From: Branchinecta lynchi
Lineage: Eukaryota > Arthropoda > Branchiopoda > Anostraca > Branchinectidae
Reading direction: 5' to 3'
Assembly (NCBI GenBank): GCA_023053575.1
Contig: JAKZAP010000010.1
Location: 19,404,628 to 19,468,627, forward strand
Length of the DNA: 64,000 nt
The notes under the pieces are model-generated. The model was not told where the DNA came from. It worked only from the letters and a program-made list of their open reading frames with translations, and made no database searches. The position numbers and the translations under genes were made by a program. Every line of letters begins with the position of its first letter. The first letter of the stretch is position 1. This document shows positions 33,943 through 45,689 of the stretch, in pieces.

Positions 33943-35985
33943 TATGGCACTTGCAGCCTCTGGCTCAAGTGCCATATACGGATCACAATTCCGTCTGTCG
34001 GTCTGACGGAGTTTTTTGTCACACTTTTTTTAGTTAGGGTACTTCCAGATGTGCCAGCACAATGAAACTTGGCAGGCATATCAGGGACCCGACCAAACTA
34101 ATCTGGAAATAATCAGTTTCCAGATCCGACCATATGCGGGGGAGTGGAGGGCGCTGGAAACTTGAAAATTTAGGGCATTTTGTCACACTTTTTCGAGTTA
34201 CGGTACTTTCAGATGTGCTAGGACAATGAAACTCGGCAGAAATATCAGGGACCCGACCAAACTAACCTGGAAATAATCGGTTTCCCGATCCGACCATATG
34301 TGGGGGAGTGGAGTGTGCTGGAAACTTGAACATTTAGGGCATTTTGTCACACTTTTTCGAGTTAGGGTACTTCCAGTTGTGCTAGGATTATGAAACTTTG
34401 CAGGCATATCAGAGACCCGACCAAACAACCTTAGAAATAATCAGTTTTCCAATCCGACCGTTTTGGGGGAGGGGGGAGTGGAGGGCAGGGGAATCCGGAA
34501 AATTGAGAAGTGTGTAACTTTCGAACGGGTGATCGGATTGTAATGAAACTTAATAACTGAATAGATTATATATCTGTGATGTCCCATTTAAAATCTTGCC
34601 CGGATTCGATAGCCAGGAGGGAGTTGGGGGGGGGGGAGACTGGAAATTTCAAGAAACTGTTAAAATAGAGGGATCAGAGTGGAACTTGCTGGGAAGAACA
34701 AGCATCTGCTGTGTATAAATCGTTTAGACAATTGTACTGGATCAGGACACTTAGGGGGGGGGGGGTCTTTTATTCCGGTGATGGCGGTTTGGGGGATTTC
34801 CACGATGAAACTTGGCAGGCATATCAGGGACCCGATCAAACTGACTTCAAAATAAAAATTTTGTCGATCTGATAATGATGCGTAACTTTGGAACGGGTGA
34901 TCGGATTCGAGTGAAATTTAAGAATTGAACAGAGGACATTTCTCCGGTGATCTTTTTCGTATCCAGACCGGCTCCAGCAACTATTGGGGGGGGGGGGTGG
35001 AAATACGCGATCCGCTTAGAATGGAGAGATCGGGATGGAACTTTGTGGGAAGAACAAACAGATGCTCTAGGTAAATCATTTACTGAATCGGATTGGCTAC
35101 GGGCACCGTGGGGGAGTCGGGGGGGGGGGGGGGGGGGCGGAAATCTCGAGAAACGGTTAGAATGATGGTATCGGAGTGAAACTTGCTGGAAAGAACAAAC
35201 ATCTGCTCCATGTAAATCTTTCACACAATTTGACTGGATCCGGACAATCGAGGGGGGGGGGGACGGGGTTTCCCCGAATTCCGTTTTTTTTGGGATGTTC
35301 GCAACGAAGCTTCGCAGGCATATCACGGACCCGGTCAAACTGACTTGGAATAAAAAAAAATCCTCGCTATGATAATCTTGGGGGGGGGGGAAGTTGAGGG
35401 AGGGGAATCCGGAATATTGAGTCATGCGTAACTTTGGAACTGGCGATCGGATTCGAGTGAAATTTAATAATTGAACAGAGACATTTTTCTCTGGTGATCT
35501 TTTTCATTTCTGGACCGAATCCGACAATTATTGGGGTAGGGCGGAAAATACTTGACCCACTTAGACTGGTGTGATCTGGATTGAAGTTCGTGGGAATGAC
35601 AAACAAGAGCTCTGGATTAATCATTTACAGAACCGGATTGGCTCCGGATATTGTGGGTGGAGTTGGAGGGGGGGAGGGTCTGGGATTCCGGTGATTTAAC
35701 GTACTTCCAGATGTGCTAGGACGATGAAACTTCGCTGAAATATTAGAGATTCAACAACATTTGCTTAGAAATTGCTACTTCTCAAAACCGATTATGCCTT
35801 AAAGTACCAATCTTGACCGCGAAGGAAAAAAACATACTTTTATTATGCATTTTCATGATGCCCATCAGCACATTATCATTTTTGCCTCAAGGGTTTTGCT
35901 TACAAATTTAGTTCTCGCCCACTTAGAGTGCGCACCTGCACCGTAAACCCTTGCAAGTACCATACGAGCTTACAGCTCTTGTTTT
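33943..35985 (+). repeat. Family E element, copy 2 (most complete)
   Basis: Opens with the hairpin TATGGCACTTG...CAAGTGCCATA (33,943-33,976) preceded by a T-run. Three tandem units of about 162 bp follow (anchors near 34,050, 34,212 and 34,374), then further diverged units, each with AAACTTGGCAGGCATATCAG or GAACGGGTGATCGGAT, each followed by poly-G up to about 18. One copy of the 115-bp right-hand unit follows (35,800-35,910), then the right end CAAGTACCATACGAGCTTAC plus AGCTCTTG at 35,954-35,981, in which GAGCT and AGCTC can pair. The overall plan agrees with the copy at 6,595-7,925. No coding frame is conserved. Confidence 0.8.
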
Positions 35986-36545
35986 TTTCTGTTTACTTTG
36001 TATGAAATCCACGATGAAAAAAAAAACAATATTCGGCTTCATTCTAAGGTCATATTTATAATAAAATGACATGTATCCGTATAGAATAGAAAAGAATATA
36101 ATTACCAAAAAAGCACGAGGGCCATGGCAACAAAAATTGTAAGAAACGCACTCACTTACATAGCTAACACGCAGCTCGTATTCTAAAAATCTCATTCTAT
36201 GCTCCATCGCAAGCCTCAAGTAACGTCCAAGTATTTTTATAGCAACAAAACACTCATCCTTCATCATCCTTACCATCCATTCTTCATTAAACACTCTCTC
36301 ACCAAATACCTCCTTTCTCCATTCATTCAATTCCACACAATCACACATCAAATGTACTACGCTTTCGTCCTCATGACCACACATAGGACAGAAGTAAGGA
36401 CCAACTCTCTCGTTTACTTTACCAATATAATACATTACTTTTATAATTACTTTACCTATAATAGACTCATACCGTCTGTTTTTTTCTGCCTGGCAGACAG
36501 ACCTACAAAAATGTCCTACACAAAAGAAGCCGTAATGGTTTCCCT
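35923..36545 (-). pseudogene. LINE ORF2 C-terminal remnant with CCHC-type motif
   Basis: The minus frame 36,435-35,923 encodes a C-x2-C-x8-H-x4-C zinc-knuckle-like segment (CPMCGHEDESVVHLMCDC) followed by ELNEWR. The same segment, 75% or more alike, is encoded on the plus strand at 54,310-54,400. This motif is known near the C terminus of several LINE ORF2 groups. Upstream of 36,435 the frame is broken. It lies just beyond the right end of a family E element. Confidence 0.7.
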
Positions 36546-37390
36546 CTACCTTTTTTTGTGGGTGGTAGGGTTGGAGCAGCTGAAGTATTGAAGAAAGGTT
36601 TGTCGAAGGGAGGAAGACTTGGGAAACGGCGGAAGAAAATTGTCTAGTTTAAATTGTTTTTGTAACCAAGTAGCCTACACGTGTACTTACAGGCTTGTTT
36701 GTTTTCAAAGAAATTTCTTCTTGTTCAGATGATAAATAACAGTTTCAGATTAGGAAAGGATGTGTTTTCAGTATATCGTAGTAAAAAATCAATATAAAGA
36801 ACACCAAGGAATAGGCTTACTCTTTTACTGCTGACATTCGAGTGCTGTGTGTATATAGTGAGTGCGTATGAAGTGCCAAACTCGCTGAAAACTCACATAA
36901 TTTATATTCAGTTCCTTCATGTTGATGCTCGCAAGTATCTAACCCCTCGTGCAGAAACTGGATGCGGAACCCCCAGATTCTTCATTTCCTTCCAAGTCCG
37001 TTAACCACGATGAATAATTAGCAATATAATATATGTGAGGTTTGAATATTGCCATGTAACAAGCTGATCTTTGCAAATGTTTTTAAAATCTTTTTTAATT
37101 TTAATTGTGTTCATGCTCGATAAACGCTGGTATGTAGGACAAGGATGTTTCACGTCTGAAATCTTGGCTGGTATGCTGATGCTGATGAATATTTATTAAC
37201 GCACTAGACAACAAAAGATACAGAATAAGAAAAGGAAAATTACACTGAGCTTCTGATAGCGTAGTAAATGCACATGTTAAAAACAAACAAACAAACGACA
37301 GATAAAAGGACTAATTGGGTCTAAGAAAATCTAATTCCCAGCTGGAAAGTGGAAAATAGTAAAAGGCAGACACTTCGAGGTCCTGGACAT
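36546..37390. other. Unassigned region
   Basis: Nothing recognised beyond a possible LINE tail (GATGCTGATGAATATTTATTAACG) near 37,175-37,205, minus strand, which is too short to assign. Confidence 0.35.
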
Positions 37391-37398
37391 GGAAGATA

Positions 37399-37575
37399 CA
37401 CTGTCAAAGAAAATCGGTAGTATTTGCTACTTGGATTAATTTTGTCTCTACTGGGACCAGATTATCTCTACTGAGACAAGATTATCTCTAATTCGGATTA
37501 ATCGTTTCTCAGTAGAAATAAGTAGCAAATAATGCAGTTAAATTTAATACTGACTCAGAGAAAATTTGTAAAGTG
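37399..37575. mobile_element. Family B MITE, copy 2 (TA TSD)
   Basis: The diverged ends CACTGTCAAAG and complement AAAGTG are flanked by TA (37,397-37,398 and 37,576-37,577). Arms carry AGTATTTGCTACTTGGATTA and its complement, with a duplicated ATTATCTCTACTG in the middle. Only 8 bp separate it from the next MITE. Confidence 0.75.
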
Positions 37576-37583
37576 TAGCTTTA

Positions 37584-37886
37584 CCCGATGAAAAACTTGC
37601 AGCCTGCGTAGTAGTATGGTAGTCGTACGACAATGTTGCATGTAATAATATGTAATAGCAAAGAATACTATCATTTAATGTGTCTCAGACTGGTCCAGTC
37701 TTATGTAGTAGTATCCAGTAGTATCTTGTCTTGCCATAGTAGCATCCAGTCTTGCTAATAGTAGCATATAGTAGTATGCAGTAACACGGTAGCCTTGAAG
37801 TAGAAGCATGTAGTAGCATCTTTAGTACTGCATGCTGCTTTACGTACTACTTCACAGTACTATTTTGAGATAAATTTTTCGTGGGG
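37584..37886 (+). mobile_element. Family A MITE, copy 2 (TA TSD)
   Basis: The left end CCCGATGAAAAACTTG and right end AATTTTTCGTGGGG are flanked by TA (37,582-37,583 and 37,887-37,888). The body is colinear with the other family A copies. Confidence 0.8.
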
Positions 37887-37889
37887 TAC

Positions 37890-38868
37890 ACAAGGATCAC
37901 ATGGTAAAAAATTTGCAGTTACGCAAGGAATTCCTGTAGTAACGAGGAAGGTATACACAAATTTACTATGTAGGCTATGGATGGTGATACACTACAGGGG
38001 GTAGGCTTATGTCTACCCAAAGCTGGAGATTGTGTTAGGGTGTTTGATTACGCTAACAGTTGGTGCTCTTTTCAGGCGAGCAACATGCTGCGATGCAGAG
38101 AAACCGGAATTCCAGTCTTGTAAATCATTCAAGCCTCGTTTGGGTCTCACTTACGTTACTGACCTGCTGGAAGAACTTCCTAACCCAGTGGCCTGCTCTG
38201 AGATGAGTTCCCCGACAATCAGGGAACTTTCGCTCAACGACGATCTCGAGTGTCTCGCATTTTTCCGCACTCAAAAATCCCGCCATCGTGTGTCAGATCA
38301 TTCGTGGCTAGTGATAGGTTGGAACTTACAAGGCTGAACCACTAGTCGGATTACAGACTGCTAGTCTCAATCGAACTAGTGTGCTGAGAAATGGAGGCAT
38401 ATATGGATACACTGTGCAGAAAAAACGAAGTGAAAATTTTGTTTCAGCCCAAATCGACTTGTCGCAGTCGACTATAGGCGACTGTAGTTCATTTTCGGAT
38501 GTGCACTGCCTTTTGTGTGCGGTTTTCTACTGGTTATCTCGGACTAGAATCACCAAGCCACTTTTCATTCTGTTTGGCAACTATGAACGAATATTCTCCT
38601 TCATTTAACCCATACGAATTGCATCGTGGACCATTTCTATGGTAAAACCTCGATTATGGGTTGACAAATTCCGGTACAGAAATACGGAAATTTCTGGACC
38701 GGACTGCCGACTGATATTATCTGATGAAAGGTGTCTGAAAGGGTCACTGCAGTACCCTTCGATAGGTCACAGGTCAGAGTACTTTGCATGGACGACTAGA
38801 GCGACTTGAGACCACTTAATCGGCTTTAATTTATCATAATAAATTAATCAGACTTGAGACACTATAGT
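37890..38868. other. Unassigned region
   Basis: A 101-codon frame at 38,032-38,337 (plus) has an acceptor-like CTCTTTTCAG inside it but no recognisable domain, no donor consensus at its end and no relative in the window. I do not call it. Confidence 0.35.
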
Positions 38869-38871
38869 CGA

Positions 38872-39130
38872 GAGCGTGTTCCACCCTTCTAACAGTAGTA
38901 ACTATTAGTTACTATTTCCGTTCTAACCTCACCAAAAGTTCTTACGCTGACCTTTGCAACCTTCTCGAAATAGTAACTATTTGCTTACCGCGCTCGGGAG
39001 CACAGTAAGCGTAGTAACGAAAGATCTCTGTAACGTGCCGACCGTGGCATGATATTCTGCTGGAAAATCGAAAAGTCGTTCCAACCTTGACGACAAAAGC
39101 CAGAATTTTAAGTAGGATGGAACACGCTCC
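38872..39130. mobile_element. Family I MITE, copy 2
   Basis: The ends GAGCGTGTTCCACCCTTCT and complement AGGATGGAACACGCTC form a clean inverted repeat. The body matches the copy at 11,197-11,500 (AGTTACTATTTCCGTT, GCTCGGGAGC, GGAAAATCGAAAA blocks). AGTCGAG occurs just outside both ends with a 3-base offset, so the TSD is uncertain. Confidence 0.8.
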
Positions 39131-39329
39131 GAGTCGAGGTATGTTCATCTGAACGTCGCCTACCTATGAATGGTCGCCGAAAATAAATCATGCCTACCCA
39201 AGTACAGATGTACCTAGCATCACCGTTTACACCCATGCCTAGGCACAGCTTTTGGACCAGGCACAGAGTTCATGGATCTAGAACTCGATGCCTGGCTATG
39301 TCTGAGCACGTGCTTAGGCATCTGTGCTT

Positions 39330-39576
39330 GGGATCGACTAAAAAAAGGCACGGCACGGCCCGACACGGCAAAGGAGGCACGAGTAATAAGGCGAGATTAG
39401 TAAGTAGTAGGAGTAGACAAATAAGTGAGAGTTCGTAACTCCAGAGCCTAAAAGAAGGCGCGTTAAAAGATTGTTCCTGCCGCCTGCTCTGAAGCCTGAA
39501 GTTTTCGTGCCACTTTTTAGTACTCGTGCCTCCTACACTATGCAGAGCCGTGCCGTGCTTCTTTTTAGTTGATCCC
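39330..39576. mobile_element. Family R MITE, full copy (247 bp, exact 9-bp TSD)
   Basis: The ends GGGATCGACTAAAAAAAGGC and complement GTGCTTCTTTTTAGTTGATCCC are bounded by TCTGTGCTT on both sides (39,321-39,329 and 39,577-39,585). Inner arms carry AGGAGGCACGAGTA-type words and their complement. A 9-bp TSD with inverted ends of about 29 bp fits Mutator-like (or Merlin) elements. Confidence 0.85.
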
Positions 39577-39589
39577 TCTGTGCTTTGAT

Positions 39590-41125
39590 AAGCATGCATG
39601 TGAACACTGCAGAAATCCCGTACCCGGCCAACAATATTTATTTCATGTCCATTTTTTAGAACAGGATTTTATCAGCAGGATTTTGAAACATTAGCCCTTA
39701 GTTTTCTTCTATTTCTTCTTTCGTTTTTTGCATCTATTGCGAAAGCTGCACGTAATTTCAACAAGAATAGGTGGCGTTCAAACTGAATAGCAATCCCCAA
39801 TGTACGGAATGCAACTCATCGTTTGTGCCAGAAGAAAAGCTGGAACAAACTGGCTTTAGCTGATGCCAAGTTTGTTATGTTTCCTTTCCACTTTAGTACT
39901 TTCTGGGAAAGCAACAAAACCAAGGTAGTGAAACGTATATAGAAGTTTTCAAATAGGACTACCTCCACTGTACAAATATAACATGTTCCAGTCGCTTCCT
40001 CGCCATAGTCATTTACCGACCCTGCATCCAAAACTACCCAATCGCGAAATTGACCTAAACACCAACTCGGGTGCTCTTAGCATCCCTTAATAGGGTTTTA
40101 TAATAAAAGGGTTTTTCTCACAAGGGAATTCGTAGCCCCCTTAAAGTGCGCATCATTACCGCAAAGTGCAAAAAAAAAAGTTGACTAGACGAAACGTTTT
40201 CACGATCCCCAAGGGCATACGAACATTCGTGCATCAAGGCTGATTTGGCTACTTTGGATGATTGTGCAACCACAGCAAGCTGACGAAAATTACGCTGTTC
40301 TGCTCATGGTTAAATAACTTCCAATGAAGTATACCTCTACTGTTCTTCAAACGAGATAATTGAGATTATTTTATTATTAATGTTCCCCAAACGGTCACGG
40401 CGATGAACTAGTTTGAATAACTAGATTGTCTCCTATCTTTTCACGAGAGCCATTTTGTTGTCTTAATCTTTGTGTTAAGGAGCCTTCCACCGCCCGTGTG
40501 AGCGCGTCTTAAACGCAGAGTTGTGTCTGGGCCTAAGTTTAAACCAGGTAATTCAGAAAAGCCAGGTTGACACTTATTTGTGTGTGGTCGGGGAATGATT
40601 AAATCTAGCAAGCAATTTGATTGACTGCAGTGTATTCCCACGAGTCTCACCCTTTCCTCGGTGGGGTGGGACCGCATGCTGTAGAGATAGATATACTTCT
40701 AAACTTTGGAGTACCTTGGTTTTGTTTGTTTAGCATAACCAATTAGTCTAAAGGAAATTATAATTAAAAAACTTAGCATCCGCTATAACAGTGAAGTGTG
40801 TCCAGTTTTTTTTTTACACTAAGAACGAAATCAGTTCATTGTCTTTCGTCTGCTGTTTATTTTTGAAAGTTCCGTTTCTCCTGCTGATATCCTTCGTAGG
40901 CCCTCACTGTCAGAAGTTTTATAACAGACAACAGAACAAGAGCTACGAGCTCATATGACACTTGTACGATTAGGCTGTACAAGAAAGTAGATGAGAACGT
41001 CACAAAATACACCCGCCATCCAAAAATGCGGTTCGGAAATAGAAATAGGATATTTAGTTTCATTCATTTCTGAGCAGTTCCGGCATCGTCTCGATTGTCT
41101 GTAGCAAATGCACATGACTGTTCAA
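39590..41125. other. Mostly unassigned, with two fragments
   Basis: 40,085-40,235 resembles the right-hand unit of family E (AAGTGCGCATC, ACCGCAAAGTGCAAAAAA, ACGATCCCCAAGG). 40,905-40,940 is a solo terminus of family D (CACTGTCAGAAGTTTTATAA). The rest shows no gene or repeat structure. Confidence 0.4.
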
Positions 41126-41129
41126 ACTT

Positions 41130-43243
41130 TCATCCCAATAAATCCATTTGTTTGATCCCTACACGTGCTACACGATTTCCGGTACTCACTCTATCTCCAC
41201 CTACCGTGGCCGAATCTGGTTGGGAATAAAAAAAATCGACCACCTAAAGCATCTTCGTTTATACCATCTATCAAGTTTCACTCGAATCTGAGCATTTTTG
41301 GAAAGTTCCGGTACCCCCCCCCCCCTCCCACCAACGTTGTCGGAGCCGGTTCGGGCCCAATCTCTTAGTTCCCTGTTCCTGTCCATCAAGTTTGACTGAA
41401 ACTGGAGCATAGCCTATCTGCAAGTTTCCAGTACCCCCCCCCCCCCTACCTTGGCCAAATCCGGACCGGACGCCAAATCACAAATCTATGCCGCATAAAC
41501 TCGGCACTGTCAAATTGCATCTCATTCGGTCCATCCGTTTGGTTTTTGTGCATGTCAAAAGTCCCCCCACCCCCAATTCCCCTAATCGTGGTCGCATATG
41601 GTTCGAACGCATGTTTTACATGTCGAGGCCATCGATTCGTATCACCCATGAAGTTTCACTCGAATCAGACAACTCGTTCGCAATTTATAGAAGTCAATTT
41701 CCATATTTCTCTTCTCTTGCTCCCCAAAACATGTTCGGATCTAGGAACGGAAGTTTCCGGGGGTATGTTGTGTCAGGTTCTTAAGTCAAGATAATTCGGG
41801 TCGCTAATATGCCTGCAAAGTTTCATTGTCGTTTTACATCTGGAACTATTCTAACTCACGACTACCGGAATTCCAGGAAACCCCCTCCAACTCCCCCCAC
41901 AGAGCCCCGAAACCATCTGGCTCCGTCAATTTCATCTAGGCCTAATGCTTGTTCCATCCATTAATTTTCGACCCAATCCCTCTGCTTTTAGAGTTTCTTG
42001 AGTTTTCCACCCCCCCCCCCCCCCATCCCCACAGGTATCGGACCCGACCCGGACCTGACACTGAACGTCCGAGGCGATAGCAAACCAGACAAGTTTCATT
42101 CAAATCAATCACCCGTTCAAAAGTTATGCACGCCACTAGATTCCGGACTCCCCATCCACCCACTCCCCCCACGATGGTCGGGTCGGGGAAACGGCTGTTC
42201 TCAAGTCAATCTGTTCGGATCCCTGAAATACCAGCCAAGTTTCATCACCCTAGGACATCAGGAAGTATGCCGAACTCGCGGGATCGCTAGAAATCCGGAC
42301 CCCCACCCCAACACCCCCACAGTGCCCTGATCCGGTCCGGTTATGTCAATGACGTGTCTAGGACCTGTGCTTGTTTTTCCCACCAAGTTTCATCCCGATC
42401 CCTCCACTTTAAGCGTTTCTCAAAATTTCCGGCTCCCTCCTCCAACTCCCCCCAGTGTCATCGGATCCGGCCCGGATTGAAAGTGAGATGTCTGAGACAC
42501 GAGGTCATCCTAAATATCAATTTTCATCAAGATCCGATTACCCGTTCGCAAGCTAAAAATACCTCAAATTTTGGCTTCACCCTCCCTCCACTCCCCCCCC
42601 CCCCCCCAGATGGTCCAATCGGGCAATTGACGATTTCCTATTTAATTTGGTCGGGTCCCAGACATACCTGTAAATTTCCATCGTCCCAGCACATCAGGAA
42701 GCACGGAACTCGCGGGATCACTACAAATTCGGACTTCTCCCCCCCCCAACTCCCCCAAAGTGAGCGGATCCGTTCCGGTTATATCAGTCACGTATCTAGG
42801 ACTTTTGCTTGTACTTTCCACCAAGTTTCATCCGGATCCCTCCACTCTAAGTGTTTTCCAAGATTTCCGGTTTCCCCCTCCTACTCCCCCCAGTGTCACC
42901 GGATCCGGTCTGGATTTAAAACGGAGGGTCTGAGACACGAAGTCCTTCCATATATCAAGTTTCATTAAGATCCGATCACCCGTTCGTAAACTAAAAATAT
43001 CTCATTTTTCCTATTTTTTCCGGATTCCCCCTCCCTCCACTTCCCTCCAGATGGTCGGATCGAGGAAGCGACAATTTCTAATTTAATCTGGTCCAGTTCC
43101 TGATATGCCTGCCAAGTTTCATCGTTCTAGCTTATCTGGAAGTGCCCGAACTAGCAAAACCGGGACCGACAGACCGACAGACCGACTGACGGACATAAAT
43201 TACAATCGCTATATGGCACTTGAGTAAGCTCAAGTGCCATAAA
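41130..43243 (-). repeat. Family E element, copy 3, minus strand
   Basis: Reverse-complement blocks of the family (CAAGTTTCATC, GGATCCGG, poly-C runs of 8-18, AGGTCTAGCACATC-like words) repeat through 2.1 kb. It closes on the right with an (ACCGACAG)n tract at 43,165-43,190 and the perfect hairpin TATGGCACTTGAG...CTCAAGTGCCATA (43,212-43,241), followed by AAAAA. The outer left end is not sharply defined. Confidence 0.75.
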
Positions 43244-43246
43244 AAT

Positions 43247-43636
43247 GCGATGTTTCAACAGACAATGCGTAACAGAAAACAGTTCGCATGTTGTCTGTTC
43301 TGTTTGAGAATGTTATGTATTACAAACGTTGCCATCAGGAAGAGCCAAAAAATTGCAAAGAAACATCTGCTGAATTTCAGACATAATGACGACAAACAAA
43401 AAAGGCAACAGATCCTTTTTTGGCTCTTCCTGGCAATGGTTGTTCTACATAACAAATCATTACCTTAAATTACCTTAAATCGCATTGTCCGGCGACAAAG
43501 GTGGATCGTCCTCCTGTGGTTGTCGCTTGTACAACCTTTTTAAACATAACAGACAACATCCCAAGTGTTATCTGTTACGCACTGACTGTTGAAACCGCGC
43601 ATCCTTCTGTTGTCTGTTCTGATACTTCTGACAGTG
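43247..43636. mobile_element. Family D MITE, copy 2, left end truncated
   Basis: Begins mid-arm at TGTTTCAACAGACAATGCG, directly after the hairpin of the family E copy, and ends with ACTTCTGACAGTG. Inner arms carry AGGAAGAGCCAAAAAA/TTTTTTGGCTCTTCCTG. A 70-bp stretch at 43,475-43,540 has no counterpart in copy 1. The E copy probably inserted into, or recombined with, the left arm. Confidence 0.7.
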
Positions 43637-43783
43637 CTGAAAGAACTGTTGCAATACTACGACGACGGAATTTCGCCATTTCAGGATGTAAAAGCCACTC
43701 AGCAAAACAGAGTAATCGATTAAAAACAAATTGCAATGAATGGATTACATTTAACTTTATTTTACTTAGTATTCTATGAACTC

Positions 43784-44097
43784 CCCGATGAAAAATTTAT
43801 ATCAAAATAGTACTGTGAAGTAGTACGAAAAAGTAGCATGCAGTACTAACGTTGCTACTACATGCTTCTACTTCAAGGCTACCGTGTTACTGCATACTAC
43901 TATATGCTACTATTAGCAAAACTTGGATGCTACTATGGCAAGACAGGATGCTACTGGATACTACTACATAAGATTGAACCAGTTGAGGCGCATTAAATGA
44001 TAGTATTCTTTGCTATTACATAGTATTACATGCAACGTTTTCGTACTACTACCATACTACTACGCAGGCTACAAATTTTTCATCGGGTTGGTGTTGT
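43784..44097 (-). mobile_element. Family A MITE, copy 3
   Basis: Full length, with ends CCCGATGAAAAATTT and the exact complement. No matching TSD (TC left, TT right). The 24 bp to its left (43,760-43,783) are identical in reverse complement to the 24 bp right of copy 5 at 61,323-61,346. Confidence 0.85.
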
Positions 44098-44099
44098 CC

Positions 44100-44630
44100 A
44101 TGAACTTTGTTAGGCTTTGATTTTTGTCATATTCTTCTACGCCATTCAGAGTTCGGCGACGTTCAAGGAAACATACCTCTAACTCTATTGATTAACATAA
44201 ATATGTTAGAGACTCCTGAATGACTGACACTTGCTTTACTTGACTTAAAAGGGCTATGACACTGCCTTTCACACTGGCATAAGTGGTTACGCTTTCACAC
44301 ACTCTTACTTAAAGGACCTGTCGTACGTATGATGCCAATCCAACCTGCTTCCGTAACTCATCCATTAGTTCTTAAACCCGGAGATCCAAATTTCCCATGT
44401 AACATTCTGAACACCTCAGCCTCTTCTCAACTTCAGCACTCCTTAAGACATAAGCTATGCAGTTACGAGACGGGCATAAGAAAGGGCGACCATATATGCA
44501 GTCCAAAGCATGCGATTGAATGGCAACTAGTCAGTCTTGGACTGCTCAGCATGATACATAGGTCTATGCATCGTAGTTAGGCTAGCTTGAACCATCCAGA
44601 AGATTCAAGTAATCTGAAGAAAGATACGTA
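44100..44630. other. Unassigned region
   Basis: An 83-codon plus frame at 44,329-44,580 shows no motif. No repeat structure recognised. Confidence 0.35.
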
Positions 44631-44632
44631 TA

Positions 44633-44802
44633 AACTGTAAAAAGTTTGTTCGTATAAAGATTAAAATTTACTGTAGTATTTGCTAATCGGATTATTCTTA
44701 TCTCTACACAGATAAGTTTAATACCAAATAGAAATAAGATGAATCCGAGTAACAAATACTGTAGTTAACTTTAATCTTTCTACGGAGAAACTTTTTACAG
44801 TG
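44633..44802. mobile_element. Family B MITE, copy 3 (TA TSD)
   Basis: The ends AACTGTAAAAAGTTTG (first base diverged) and complement CTTTTTACAGTG are flanked by TA. Inner arms are GATTAAAATTTACTGTAGTA and its complement. Nearly colinear with copy 1. Confidence 0.8.
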
Positions 44803-45234
44803 TAGCTCTGTTCCAATGTGAAAGGCTCGTGTGACGTGTGAAATTTTCGCAGAACGTACAAAACTAATCTTATCTTACTTAAGAACCTTACGAATTCTGT
44901 CTAAAAGCACCTTAAGCTCTTGGCAGGAGACATTCCCAGCGTGGAGGGAATTAGGGTCCATTAGGAAGAGGTCTTACACCAGTGTTCGGTCGTCCAAGGG
45001 TAGATGCTGTTCATGAGTAGAGGTGATCCCCATCTGGTGTGGTGTTTGCCTCAGGCATCTCCAGTCGTGTGCAGTTGGGTTGTTAGCATGCTGCTGATTG
45101 CCACTACTTTTTTAACATTCCAGTTTTAAACAGGGTGAATTATCTTTGTATGATATGTACAGTGAGAGACTTTTATGTGCTGAATTACAGCTGTTAAATT
45201 TTCGGAAATCTTTTGTCATACTTTCAGTACCCTA

Positions 45235-45617
45235 CACTGTCAGAAGTTTCATAACAGATAGCGTATAATACTTTCAAGAATAACACCTTTTCACTTAGAA
45301 ATAAAGTGTTATGACCAATTAAGTTTAGACTATTTCGTGCCTAGATCTCCAATCACACCTTCAATTGGTAAAAATACTAACGGGAACGAAAGAAAAATAA
45401 CAGATAACATCCCAAACTGTTATCTTTTGAAACCGCGCATCCTTCTGTTGTCGTTATGTAACTTCTGACAGTCTAGTATTTTTACCTATTGAAGGTGTTT
45501 TGGAGATCTAGGCACGAAATAATATAAACTTAATTGGTCATAGCACTTTATTTCTAAGTGAAAAGGTGTTATTGTTGAAAGTGTTATGCGCAATCTGTTA
45601 TGAAACTTCTGACAGTG
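45235..45617. mobile_element. Family D MITE, copy 3: double palindrome
   Basis: The outer ends CACTGTCAGAAGTTTCATAA and complement are flanked by TA on the left and CA on the right. Inside, a second inverted repeat of about 110 bp per arm (AATAACACCTTTTCACTTAG...AATTGGTAAAAATACTA) surrounds a core that itself contains a third family D-like terminus (ATGTAACTTCTGACAGT). Confidence 0.75.
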
Positions 45618-45689
45618 CAGTAATATTACTTTTATTTTGTTACCCGCTATATGTGCGAGGCGACAGCGGAGTAGAAGAAACGGCATGAA

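Noticed and set aside
38032..38337. 101-codon plus-strand frame as an exon
   Set aside because: The N-terminus is hydrophobic for only a short stretch, no donor consensus ends it and no family is recognised.
41130..43243. Long proline/serine-rich frame at 42,354-42,968 as a secreted protein gene
   Set aside because: It lies wholly within a minus-strand family E copy and mirrors its repeat blocks, with no signal peptide or splice sites.
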